64,000 nt of DNA, taken from the NCBI GenBank assembly GCA_005503085.1, contig SCOI01000017.1, positions 1-64,000 on the forward strand. Direction: 5' to 3'. Positions 6,754 to 14,260 of the stretch are shown in pieces. How positions within the stretch are numbered: position 1 is the stretch's first letter; every line of letters begins with the position of its first letter. Source of the DNA: Burkholderiales bacterium C2. GTDB taxonomy: Bacteria > Pseudomonadota > Gammaproteobacteria > Burkholderiales > Burkholderiaceae_C. A program made the translations under genes and the position numbers. The notes below the pieces were generated by a model, which had not been told where the DNA came from, made no database searches, and was given only the letters and a program-made list of their open reading frames with translations.

Positions 6754-8946
6754 TCAGACTGCCACCCCGTGGCCGAAGTAGGCCTTGTGGGACGGGTCTT
6801 GGCCGACGGTGCCGTCGCTGTCGGTCACAAGCACGCCGAGCACCTCGCCGGGCGGGATGCCCAGGCCGGCCAGGCTGAGGGCCAGCACGCCGGAGCCGTC
6901 GGTGGTTTCAGCGTCCCACGAGGCTGCGAGGCTGGAGAAGAGCACGCCGCCGGACTTGCGCAGCAGGGCCACACGCAGGCCCGTGAGGCCGGCGGCCGGG
7001 GCCGAGCCGTTGGTGGTCAGCGTGATGGACACGCCCGAGGCGGTGACGCCGGCCAGCACGCCGGCGTTGTACTCCAGCGGCAGCGCAAGCGTGGCGTCAT
7101 CGGTCAGCGGGGTGGCGACATCGGGCGTGGCGCCATAGAGGTACTGGACGGTGGGTGCGCCGGTCAGCGGCGCGGCCAGCACCAGCCGCACTTTGGTGGC
7201 GCTCTGCCGGGTGGCGCTGATGATGGTGACGGGGGAGCCGGCATCGAGCACGCGGAAGCCGGTGATGCCGGAGGCGGGCGCGACGGTAGTGGCCGGCGCT
7301 GTCAGCGTGACATCGACATCAACGGTGGTGCTGTTGACCTGGGTGGCGCTGGTGATGCGGGGGCCACGGTCATAGCTCTCCAGACCCAGCGCCACAAGGA
7401 TGGCCTGGGCGCAGCGCTGGCCGAGCTTGGTGAAGGCGCTGGCGGTGTGGTGGATGCCATCGGTGTGCAGCGCAAGGTCCAGCCGATCGACGCGGCGGAT
7501 GTTGGCGTCGGCGCACTTCTGCAGCTGGGCTAGCTTGATGGGCTCGGCCTCGGCGTCGTTGATCGCGCCGTTGGTGCAGCGGCCCAGGCCGACGAGGATG
7601 TAGGGGTGCGCAGCGTCAGCGACGACGGCGCGGCGCAGCGTGATCAGCTGGCCGAGCGCGGTGTAGTAGGCGCTTTGGGTGACGCCGGCCTCGGCATCGG
7701 CCTCGCCCTGAATCCAGATCGTAGCGGCCACCTTGCCGCCAGCTGCAGTCAATGCGTTGTTGCTGGAGGTGTAGGCCGCGCCGCCGCTGCCGCCGCCGTT
7801 GACCCACTGCGCGCCCGAGCCGGGCACGGTGAGGCCGGAGCCGTTGGTGGCGCCGTCGACCAGCGCCACGGGGCAGGCCAGCGCGGTGACCAAGGCGTTA
7901 CCGCAGGCGATGGCGGCGTTCATCGTCGCGGCGCTGGGCGCCACCCAGGCGTTGCTGGCCTGGATGCCGGTGACGCGCAGCAGCGGGCTTGGGGTTAGCG
8001 TGGAGTTGCCGGCATAGGCCTGGCTGCTGAACCACAGCCAGGCGTTGCTTTGACCGTCGACCATGAAGAGCACGCCGGCGCCGACCTTGCCAGACACGCC
8101 AACGGTGCCCGAGACGGTGTCGCGCACCTGGACGTTGTACCAGCCGGCACCCTTGGGCACCGAGGTGAAGCTGTGGGAGAAGTTGCCGCCGCTGGCGCTG
8201 GCGATAGCGGTCCAGTCAAAGCCGGCGACGGGCGTGTTGGTGCCGTCTTGCACCAGGCGCACCTGGTTCGGGGCGGTGCCGGTGTAGGTGCCGGCCACGG
8301 CGATGGTGGCGGTGCCTGTGGTGCCGCCGCTGAGGGGGCAGACCTTGCCACCCGGGGGGCTGGTGACGGTGTAGACCGAGGCGGCCAGCTCGTCGGCAGA
8401 GATGCTGGTCACATAGCCATTGGCGCCGAAGGTGGTGAAGCCGGCGGCGCCGGCGCCGGAGATGGCGCTGTCGGTGACGGGGGAGATGGTGGCGCCGCCG
8501 TCGCAACTGGCCGAGATGCTGGTGCCGTTGACGGTGATGGTGACCGCATAGTCGGTGTCCAGCGACATCGTGAAGGTAGCCGAGCCGAGCTGGGTGTAGG
8601 TGCCGGCGACGTACTTGGCGAGGAACAGCGTTCCGTTGCGCACGAACGCGAAGTAGAAGGTGTTGGCGCTCGGCTGGGCGCGGGCAGTGACGCCGAAGAA
8701 GTCAGTCGTCACGCCGCCGGTGATGCGGCCCACGACGGTGACGGAGTAGTTGGCGGCCGGCGGCGTCGCAGCGTTGCGGGCCACGCCCTGGGTGGCTGCG
8801 CCCGTGTTGGACAAGCCGGAGCTGCCGCAGTAGAGCGCCGAGGCGTAGCCGGTTTGCAGCGCCCACGCACCGCCGACGGCCGGGGTGTGCGCCGTCAGCA
8901 GCGTGGGCCCGGCTTCGAGGAAGTCGTCAACGACGAATGCAGCCAT
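6754..8946 (-). CDS. Virion-associated SGNH/sialate O-acetylesterase-like protein with an N-terminal lectin-like domain
   Basis: A 730-residue protein. Residues 1-170 are beta-rich with Tyr-Ser-Val-Thr strands and fit a concanavalin/LamG-like carbohydrate-binding fold. A middle domain (about 290-520) carries the SGNH/SASA-type esterase residues: Ser300 in MVDGQSNA, IWIQGEAD around 410-417 and Asp496-x-x-His499 in HTDGIHHT. The C-terminal third is a pair of beta domains (TSATQVNSTTVDVDVTL, later GLRVALLRKSGG). Enzymes of this kind remove acetyl groups from sugars, so the likely role is deacetylating host surface polysaccharide during adsorption. It lies between head genes and the connector, consistent with a late virion protein. 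Substrate is unknown. Confidence 0.8.
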   Translation of the reverse strand: MAAFVVDDFLEAGPTLLTAHTPAVGGAWALQTGYASALYCGSSGLSNTGAATQGVARNAATPPAANYSVTVVGRITGGVTTDFFGVTARAQPSANTFYFAFVRNGTLFLAKYVAGTYTQLGSATFTMSLDTDYAVTITVNGTSISASCDGGATISPVTDSAISGAGAAGFTTFGANGYVTSISADELAASVYTVTSPPGGKVCPLSGGTTGTATIAVAGTYTGTAPNQVRLVQDGTNTPVAGFDWTAIASASGGNFSHSFTSVPKGAGWYNVQVRDTVSGTVGVSGKVGAGVLFMVDGQSNAWLWFSSQAYAGNSTLTPSPLLRVTGIQASNAWVAPSAATMNAAIACGNALVTALACPVALVDGATNGSGLTVPGSGAQWVNGGGSGGAAYTSSNNALTAAGGKVAATIWIQGEADAEAGVTQSAYYTALGQLITLRRAVVADAAHPYILVGLGRCTNGAINDAEAEPIKLAQLQKCADANIRRVDRLDLALHTDGIHHTASAFTKLGQRCAQAILVALGLESYDRGPRITSATQVNSTTVDVDVTLTAPATTVAPASGITGFRVLDAGSPVTIISATRQSATKVRLVLAAPLTGAPTVQYLYGATPDVATPLTDDATLALPLEYNAGVLAGVTASGVSITLTTNGSAPAAGLTGLRVALLRKSGGVLFSSLAASWDAETTDGSGVLALSLAGLGIPPGEVLGVLVTDSDGTVGQDPSHKAYFGHGVAV

Positions 8947-8970
8947 GTTGTTGTCTCCGGCGTGTGCGGC

Positions 8971-9381
8971 TTAGAGCTTGAAGATCTTGTCGCTGCCGTT
9001 GGACCAGGCGATGTCCACCTGGGTGGCGCCGGCAGCCACGGGCAGGCCGGTGGCGGTGTCGATGTAGGCCAGCAGCGGCGAGGTGGCGGCGTCGCCGGTG
9101 TCCTCGAAGAGAATCACGGCCTCGATGCTGGGCGCGCCGGAGATGCCGGTGATGGAGACATCGGCGGCATCGAACACGCGGGCGGTGATGCTCTTGCTGC
9201 CGAGGGTGGCAGCGGTGCCGATGCGGGCACCAGAGGGCACGGCGGCGAGGAACTCGTCGGTGCTGAAGTTGGGGGTGTAGGCGCCGAGATCCACCAGCTG
9301 CGCCTTGATGGTGCCAGCCAGCAGGTTCATCGGGCGCGCCTTCTGCGCCGCCTCGACGGCTTTGTCATAGAGTCGGTTCAT
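8971..9381 (-). CDS. Phage structural protein, unknown
   Basis: A 136-residue protein, MNRLYDKAVEAAQKARPMNL at the N-terminus then a beta-rich body (FDAADVSITGISGAPSIEAV). Composition and location between capsid-region and esterase genes suggest a virion component such as a decoration or tail protein. No family assigned. Confidence 0.65.
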   Translation of the reverse strand: MNRLYDKAVEAAQKARPMNLLAGTIKAQLVDLGAYTPNFSTDEFLAAVPSGARIGTAATLGSKSITARVFDAADVSITGISGAPSIEAVILFEDTGDAATSPLLAYIDTATGLPVAAGATQVDIAWSNGSDKIFKL

Positions 9382-9450
9382 GGTGGGTCTCGGGTGGGGT
9401 TGAGCCGGGCGCGCTGGGCGCCCGGCGTCGTCAGCTCAGTGCGAGCCGGT

Positions 9451-9939
9451 TCAGTTGGCGGTCGGATTCAGGCCGGAGTAGCGAGCACCCCAGAGGATGT
9501 AGGTCACCGTGCCGGTGGCGTTCGCCATGGAGGCCACATCGACGCGGAAGCAGTCGAAATTGCCGTCGGCGTCCAGCGTGTCCGAGTTCACTTCGAGGAT
9601 GTACTGGAGCCGCTTGCCGTTGGTTGCATCCGAGGTGAACGTGTTGTTGACCACGGCGGTTTCGACCTTGGCCTGGCTGGCGGCAACGTCGATGTTTGCC
9701 AGCATGCGGTTGAAGGCCAAAGCCTTCTCGCCCGTGCCAGCAACGGCCGTCGCTTGCTTGAGCGTGACGGCGCCGCCGGTGACCGTGGTGCCGTTCGTGA
9801 TGTCAATGATGACGGTGGCCTTTTGGTAGCCCTTCATCGAGACGTAGGCGGCATCGCCGGCCGCGCCGGTGAGGGCAGCGATGGCGGTGGCCTGGATGAT
9901 GGCGGCCTGTTCGTCCAGGCGCGCATTGGTGCTCAGCAT
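9451..9939 (-). CDS. Phage structural protein, possible minor capsid or decoration protein
   Basis: A 162-residue protein directly downstream of the major capsid gene. N-terminal helix (LDEQAAIIQATAIAALTG), then strands including YQKATVIIDITNGT and a C-terminal TVTYILWGARYSGLNPTAN. Proteins of this size and shape after an HK97-type capsid gene are often decoration proteins. This is a position-based suggestion only. Confidence 0.65.
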   Translation of the reverse strand: MLSTNARLDEQAAIIQATAIAALTGAAGDAAYVSMKGYQKATVIIDITNGTTVTGGAVTLKQATAVAGTGEKALAFNRMLANIDVAASQAKVETAVVNNTFTSDATNGKRLQYILEVNSDTLDADGNFDCFRVDVASMANATGTVTYILWGARYSGLNPTAN

Positions 9940-9970
9940 GATGGTGTCCTTTCAGGATGGGGTCTTCAAA

Positions 9971-10008
9971 CCCCGCCCGCGAGGGGCGGGGGTGCAGGTG
10001 TTTGCACC
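9971..10008 (-). terminator. Two consecutive hairpins just after the major capsid gene
   Basis: First hairpin: arms CCCCGCCC (9971-9978) and GGGCGGGG (9984-9991) with a 5-nt loop, followed on the minus strand by TTTG. Second: GGTGCA (9991-9996) and TGCACC (10003-10008). They lie 15 nt past the capsid stop. They may end part of the transcripts or protect the 3' end of a capsid message. Confidence 0.6.
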
Positions 10009-10022
10009 AGGGGTGCCAGCGG

Positions 10023-11516
10023 TCAGCGCGCTGCCAGGGCCACGAAGTGGCTCAGGGTGTTGGAGCCGGCCTTGCGGGCGATGGGAGCCGACAGCCACGG
10101 CTGGCCGCCGACGCGCAGCGTCCAGCGGAACGCCGTGACGCCCTGGTCGAAGAACAGGTGGATCGACACGTCGGATTTGACGTTGCCCTTGTACGGGGCG
10201 AAGTAGCCGCCCATGTAGGCGAGCACGATGTCGCCGACATCACCGAGCTGCGGGCAGGCCTCGGTGGGCACCACGGGGCGGCCCAGCAGCGTGCCGTAGG
10301 GGCTGGCCGAGAGTCCGCCCGGTGGCAGATAGCTGGGCATGCCGCCGACAGCCGTGCCGGCGGCGGTCTTGACGACGGAGCCGAGCTGCATCAGCTGGCC
10401 CTCGGCGTCCTGATTGCACAGCCAGACGGCGCGGCGGCGGGCCGACGCGGGCATGCGCGTCCACATCTTGATGATGTTGTCGGCGTGGATGGTGTCGGCG
10501 GTCTGCGAACCCTCGGCGGCAACGGTGATCAGGGCCGGAGAGTTGAGGATGCCGAGCATCTGACCGACGCCGGAGCCGTTCACGATCCAGTCTTCCAGCT
10601 TGAACTGGATGGCCTCGCCCGACTTGGTGGTGAGGTGGCTTTCCAGCTGGGGGGCGTCTTCCAGCAGCTCGTCGGTGACCGGCACGAAGGCGTAGATCTC
10701 GTGCAGTTTCACCGTCATCTCATTGAGCTGCGGCTTGGACTGGGTCATCGCCTGGGCCTCGGCCCGCGAGTAGACACGGATGCCGCTCGTGCTCCAGGGC
10801 GTCGTCTCGTCTTTGATCAGCGTGACGCTGTTGCTGCTGGTCGGGGAGTTGTCGGTGCGGCTGAACAGCGAGTCCTCGCTGAGCATGCCGATGTCGACGA
10901 TGCGGTTGCGGTAGTCGGCCGGCACTGCGAAACCGCCGTCCGAGCCCGAGCCCTCGTTGCCATAGGTCGTCAGTGCTGCGGCCAGGCGGTTGTCCATGTT
11001 GCCGGGGTTGCGGGCCGCGCCGCGCACAGCCTGGGCGAAGTGGCCGAAGCTGTTGAAGCCGCCATTGCCGGTGCGCGCCGCGCGATGCGCAGCGGTGTTC
11101 AGGTGCGTGGTCTGGATGACCGGGCCACCGTCCTGATGCTGCGCGCGGGCCTGCGCGCCGGAGGCCTGGGCCTGCAGCGGCTCGCCGCTGTTCGCGGGCG
11201 CCTGGCGGGCCTGAGGGGCACGCAGACGGTCATCCTGGGCCGCGACGGTGGCGCGCAGGCTGATCTCGCCTTCCAGGCGCTCGACCTCGGCGGTGTTGTC
11301 GCGGATGGTGTTGCGCTCTTCGGTCGTCAGCTCGCGGCCGGCCTGGTCGGCGGCAGCGAGGATGACGTTGGAGCGCTGCACCAGGTCTTCCTGGCGGGTG
11401 CGGTAGCCGGTGATGACGGCGTCTTCAGCGTCGGCGCGGGGGCCGGCAAAAGCGACGGCGAGGAAGCCGAGGATGGCTGCCTGCCGCAGATGGAACATGT
11501 GCTTGGGGGTACGCAT
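10023..11516 (-). CDS. Major capsid protein, HK97 family
   Basis: A 497-residue protein. N-terminal about 200 residues hold a hydrophobic start (FHLRQAAILGFLAVAFAG), a charged helical region (QDDRLRAPQARQAP) and linker typical of the scaffold (delta) domain of HK97-type capsids. The mature shell domain has the usual signature: GFAVPADYRNRIVDIGMLSEDS, PVTDELLEDAPQLESHL, a FVNGSG-like loop (DWIVNGSGVGQMLGILN), a WLCNQDAEGQL-type segment and C-terminal GDIVLAYMGGYF. The ATG at 11516 has AAAGGAAA 5 nt upstream and follows a terminator-like hairpin. It is cleaved, presumably, by the protease encoded upstream. Confidence 0.93.
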   Translation of the reverse strand: MRTPKHMFHLRQAAILGFLAVAFAGPRADAEDAVITGYRTRQEDLVQRSNVILAAADQAGRELTTEERNTIRDNTAEVERLEGEISLRATVAAQDDRLRAPQARQAPANSGEPLQAQASGAQARAQHQDGGPVIQTTHLNTAAHRAARTGNGGFNSFGHFAQAVRGAARNPGNMDNRLAAALTTYGNEGSGSDGGFAVPADYRNRIVDIGMLSEDSLFSRTDNSPTSSNSVTLIKDETTPWSTSGIRVYSRAEAQAMTQSKPQLNEMTVKLHEIYAFVPVTDELLEDAPQLESHLTTKSGEAIQFKLEDWIVNGSGVGQMLGILNSPALITVAAEGSQTADTIHADNIIKMWTRMPASARRRAVWLCNQDAEGQLMQLGSVVKTAAGTAVGGMPSYLPPGGLSASPYGTLLGRPVVPTEACPQLGDVGDIVLAYMGGYFAPYKGNVKSDVSIHLFFDQGVTAFRWTLRVGGQPWLSAPIARKAGSNTLSHFVALAAR

Positions 11517-11533
11517 GGCGTTTCCTTTCAGGT

Positions 11534-11561
11534 CAAAAGAAAGGCCCACCGAAGTGAGCCT
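11534..11561 (-). terminator. Intrinsic-terminator-like hairpin with UUCG loop between protease and capsid genes
   Basis: On the minus strand an 8-bp stem (AGGCTCAC with GTGGGCCT, one G-U pair) closes on a TTCG tetraloop and is followed by TTTCTTTT. It sits 37 nt after the protease stop and 18 nt before the capsid ATG, inside the head operon. Confidence 0.75.
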
Positions 11562-11598
11562 AGTGGCAGAGCCTCGCGGCTCGGGAACGCGGCAGGGC

Positions 11599-12330
11599 TT
11601 AGGTGCCCGACCCGCGAGACTGGGTGACGGCGCGCTGGCGCAGGCGGCTGGTGAGGGTGGCGAGCTGGCCGCGCACGTCCTCGTTGGCAGGGTGCGGCTC
11701 GACAGAGTCGGCGCGCTGGGTTTGCAGCTGCGTCGTGATGCGGCCCTGCATGTGGCTGAGCCACAGGCTCGCACTGGCCACGGCGCCGACATTGGCGGCC
11801 AGGCTGTCGGCGAAGCCAGCGGTCAGGGCCTCCTGCCCTGTGAACCACTTCGTTTCCTTCATCCAGGCCTTGATCTGGTCGAGCGTGTTGCCGGTGCGCG
11901 CGACATAGAGGTCGGCCATCAGGCTGCTCGTGCGGCGCAGGTTCGCCACCTGCACCTCGAAGTCGTCAGCGTTGCCAGCGGCGATGGTCCAGGCGTCGTG
12001 GATCATCATCTGCGCGGACTCGCCGATGACGATCTCGTTGCCGGCCATGGCGATCACGCTGGCGATGGAGGCGGCGATGCCGTCGACGTGGACGATCTTG
12101 TGGGCGCTGTGCTCGGCGATGCGGCGGTAGATCGCCATGCCCTCGGCCACGTCGCCGCCGTAGCTGTTGATACGAACATGCAGCGTTCCGACGCGGCCGG
12201 CGGCCTTCAGGTCGTCGGCGACCTGCTTGGCCGTGACACCGCCAAACCAGCCGGCGCCGACGTCCTCATAGATCTGGATCTCGGCCGAGTCGTCGGCCTT
12301 CTTGGCGAAGAAGCGGTAGCCGGCGCCCAT
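11599..12330 (-). CDS. Prohead maturation protease, ClpP-like (S14) family
   Basis: A 243-residue serine protease of the type that matures HK97-like proheads. The ClpP fold motifs are visible: VRINSYGGDVAEGMAIYRRI, the active serine within DGIAASIASVIAMAGNEI (about residue 102) and the active histidine in AQMMIHDAW (about 126). Later AWMKETKWFTGQEALTAGFAD is the typical ClpP C-terminal region. The C-terminal 50 residues are charged and could bind the capsid. ATG at 12330 lies 1 nt after the preceding stop. Its target is the major capsid protein encoded next. Confidence 0.92.
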   Translation of the reverse strand: MGAGYRFFAKKADDSAEIQIYEDVGAGWFGGVTAKQVADDLKAAGRVGTLHVRINSYGGDVAEGMAIYRRIAEHSAHKIVHVDGIAASIASVIAMAGNEIVIGESAQMMIHDAWTIAAGNADDFEVQVANLRRTSSLMADLYVARTGNTLDQIKAWMKETKWFTGQEALTAGFADSLAANVGAVASASLWLSHMQGRITTQLQTQRADSVEPHPANEDVRGQLATLTSRLRQRAVTQSRGSGT

Positions 12331-12331
12331 G

Positions 12332-12916
12332 TCAGGCCTCGCTGTCTGCGTTGCTGTTGGCTGCGGCCGTGCCGGTCGTTTGCACCTCGGAGCCGATCGC
12401 GGATGTCGCCTGCGTGGCTTCAGACGCCGTGGCTTCCTCTCCCTTGCCCCTGCCTTCCTGTGGGGAGGCTGCCTCATCCGGGGGCGCGGCGGGCGGCGGT
12501 GTTGCGGCCGGGCCAGCGGCGCGCTTGTTGGGGCGCGGAGTGTCGTTCAGCTGGACACGGCCGACCGTGGCAACGCCGTCCTTGGACTGAAGAATGCGGA
12601 AGGCCCAGCCTTGTGGGCTGGGCTCGCCAAAGGTGGCCAGCAGCTCGGCTGAGATCTTGACGCCGTCGAATTCGACCACCTGCGCCAGCTCGTCGACCTT
12701 CAAGCGCGAGGCGATGGGGCCGCGCTCCAGCGGCGCCAGCGACTGCCAACCCTGGGGGCTGACATAGCCGGGCAGCGCAATGGGGCCATAGGCCTCGGTC
12801 CATTCGTCAGCCAGCGCCTGGGCTTCGTCGTCGCTGACGGCGCGAGCGCCGAAGACGAAGGCGACGTTGTGGCCGCGGATGTGGCGGTGGGTGATCTCAC
12901 AGTCGGCAAGACGCAT
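12332..12916 (-). CDS. Unknown phage protein between portal and protease genes
   Basis: A 194-residue protein. Residues 1-125 form a compact acidic domain (MRLADCEITHRHIRGHNVAF, later WTEAYGPIALPGYVSPQGW); the last 60 residues are Pro/Ala/Glu-rich and probably disordered. No family recognised. It lies 11 nt after the portal gene, so it is a late, head-related gene by context only. Confidence 0.65.
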   Translation of the reverse strand: MRLADCEITHRHIRGHNVAFVFGARAVSDDEAQALADEWTEAYGPIALPGYVSPQGWQSLAPLERGPIASRLKVDELAQVVEFDGVKISAELLATFGEPSPQGWAFRILQSKDGVATVGRVQLNDTPRPNKRAAGPAATPPPAAPPDEAASPQEGRGKGEEATASEATQATSAIGSEVQTTGTAAANSNADSEA

Positions 12917-12927
12917 GGGGCGCTCCT

Positions 12928-14253
12928 TTAGTGCAGTTGGGCGCGCGCGGCCTGGCGGCGGGCGCGTTGGACGGGGGTGTGGTCGCTGTCGTCGTCGTCG
13001 GTCGTGTCCGACTGGGGCGGCGGGCTCACCGGCTGGCTCGGCTCGGGCTTGGGCTCGCCGATGGCCTTCAGCGTGGTCATGTTTCCTTCGACGATGTACT
13101 TGTCGCCGTCGGGTCCGATCTCGGGCATGTCCTCCAGCCGGCACCAGTCGTTGGCGTTGATGACGCCATTGCGCCGCTGGATCTGCAGGCCTTCCTGGCG
13201 GCTCTTGAAGTCGCCGCGCAGCAGGCCTTTCAGGTCCATCTTGTTGTAGCAGTTGGTCGCGCGTCGGCCGAAGAGCTTGAAGTCGCCTTCCTGCTCCATG
13301 CGCAGCACCCAAGGCGTGACGCTGTCGACGACGACTTCGATGGACTGGTGCTCGATGTTGGTGAAGGTGGCGCGCAGCAGGTGCATCACTTTGTGGGGCG
13401 GCACGCCGAACCAGCGGCAGATTTCCTCCACTTGGTGCTGGCGGGTCTCGATGAACTGGGCCGCGTCGGGCTCGACGCTGACCTTCTGAGCCTTCATGCC
13501 GGCGTCCAGGATGGCGATGCGGCTGGACTTGGCGGGGCCGGCGTGCTTGCTGGCCAGCTCTTGGTCGAGGGCCCTCTTGCCATCGGGCGATAGCTTGCCG
13601 GGCACCTCGACGAGCATGCTGGGATTCATGCCGTTGCCGAAGAAGGCCGCGCCGAAGAGCTCGGTGGCCTGGGCCCAGCCGATGGATTCGGCGGCGTACT
13701 CGATCACGTTGAGGCCGACGGCGCCCTCGCCGAAGCCGCGCACGTGATAGATGTCCTCGTACTTCAGGGGCCGCTTCTGGCCGTCGTCACCGGTCACTTC
13801 GTAAACCAGCGACTTGGTGTCGACATCGCGCTTGAACTCGCCGCGCGTCGGGTGAATAGGCCACATGGCCACAGGCACGCCTCGCGCGTCCCACTGGATC
13901 TCGGCAACTCCATTGCCATAGCGAGCGGCCCAGCCGATCAGTGTCTCGCGGAAGGTGAAGCTGCCCATCTCGGGGTTGGGTCGCTGCAGCAGCTTGTCGA
14001 CGGGGTGGGCGGGCAGGCGAACGTTGCCCTTGTCTGTGGACTGGTGGACCCGCCACGGCAGCTGCCCAACGGTCGAGGACAGGTAGCGGATGCAGGCCCA
14101 CACCGTGGAGTTCTTCAGCGCGGTGTCGGCATCGACGCTCACGCCACCGGTGGTCTTGCCATAGTGATAGATGCGCGAGCTGGCGGTGTCCTCGCCTCGG
14201 CGGGACGGGAAGAACCCCACCATGGCGGCCTTGATGCGATCGAAGAGCTGCAT
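12928..14253 (-). CDS. Portal protein, HK97 family
   Basis: A 441-residue portal, the dodecameric ring for DNA entry. Signature segments: NSTVWACIRYLSSTVGQLPW near residue 45, LLQRPNPEMGSFTFRETLIG, GNGVAEIQWDARG, LKYEDIYHVRGF, VEEICRWFGVPPHKVMHLL and a C-terminal LKGLLRGDFKSRQEGLQ. The tail of the protein is Pro/Asp rich (TTDDDDSDHTPVQRARR). A GAGGAAC Shine-Dalgarno before the ATG at 14253 decides this start over an upstream in-frame one. It follows the large terminase by 7 nt, the standard order. Confidence 0.95.
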   Translation of the reverse strand: MQLFDRIKAAMVGFFPSRRGEDTASSRIYHYGKTTGGVSVDADTALKNSTVWACIRYLSSTVGQLPWRVHQSTDKGNVRLPAHPVDKLLQRPNPEMGSFTFRETLIGWAARYGNGVAEIQWDARGVPVAMWPIHPTRGEFKRDVDTKSLVYEVTGDDGQKRPLKYEDIYHVRGFGEGAVGLNVIEYAAESIGWAQATELFGAAFFGNGMNPSMLVEVPGKLSPDGKRALDQELASKHAGPAKSSRIAILDAGMKAQKVSVEPDAAQFIETRQHQVEEICRWFGVPPHKVMHLLRATFTNIEHQSIEVVVDSVTPWVLRMEQEGDFKLFGRRATNCYNKMDLKGLLRGDFKSRQEGLQIQRRNGVINANDWCRLEDMPEIGPDGDKYIVEGNMTTLKAIGEPKPEPSQPVSPPPQSDTTDDDDSDHTPVQRARRQAARAQLH

Positions 14254-14260
14254 GTGTTCC

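Noticed and set aside
8050-10206. 718-codon Gly/Arg-rich rightward frame opposite the esterase and structural genes
   Set aside because: Spans several real leftward genes in antisense and has low-complexity composition caused by GC bias.
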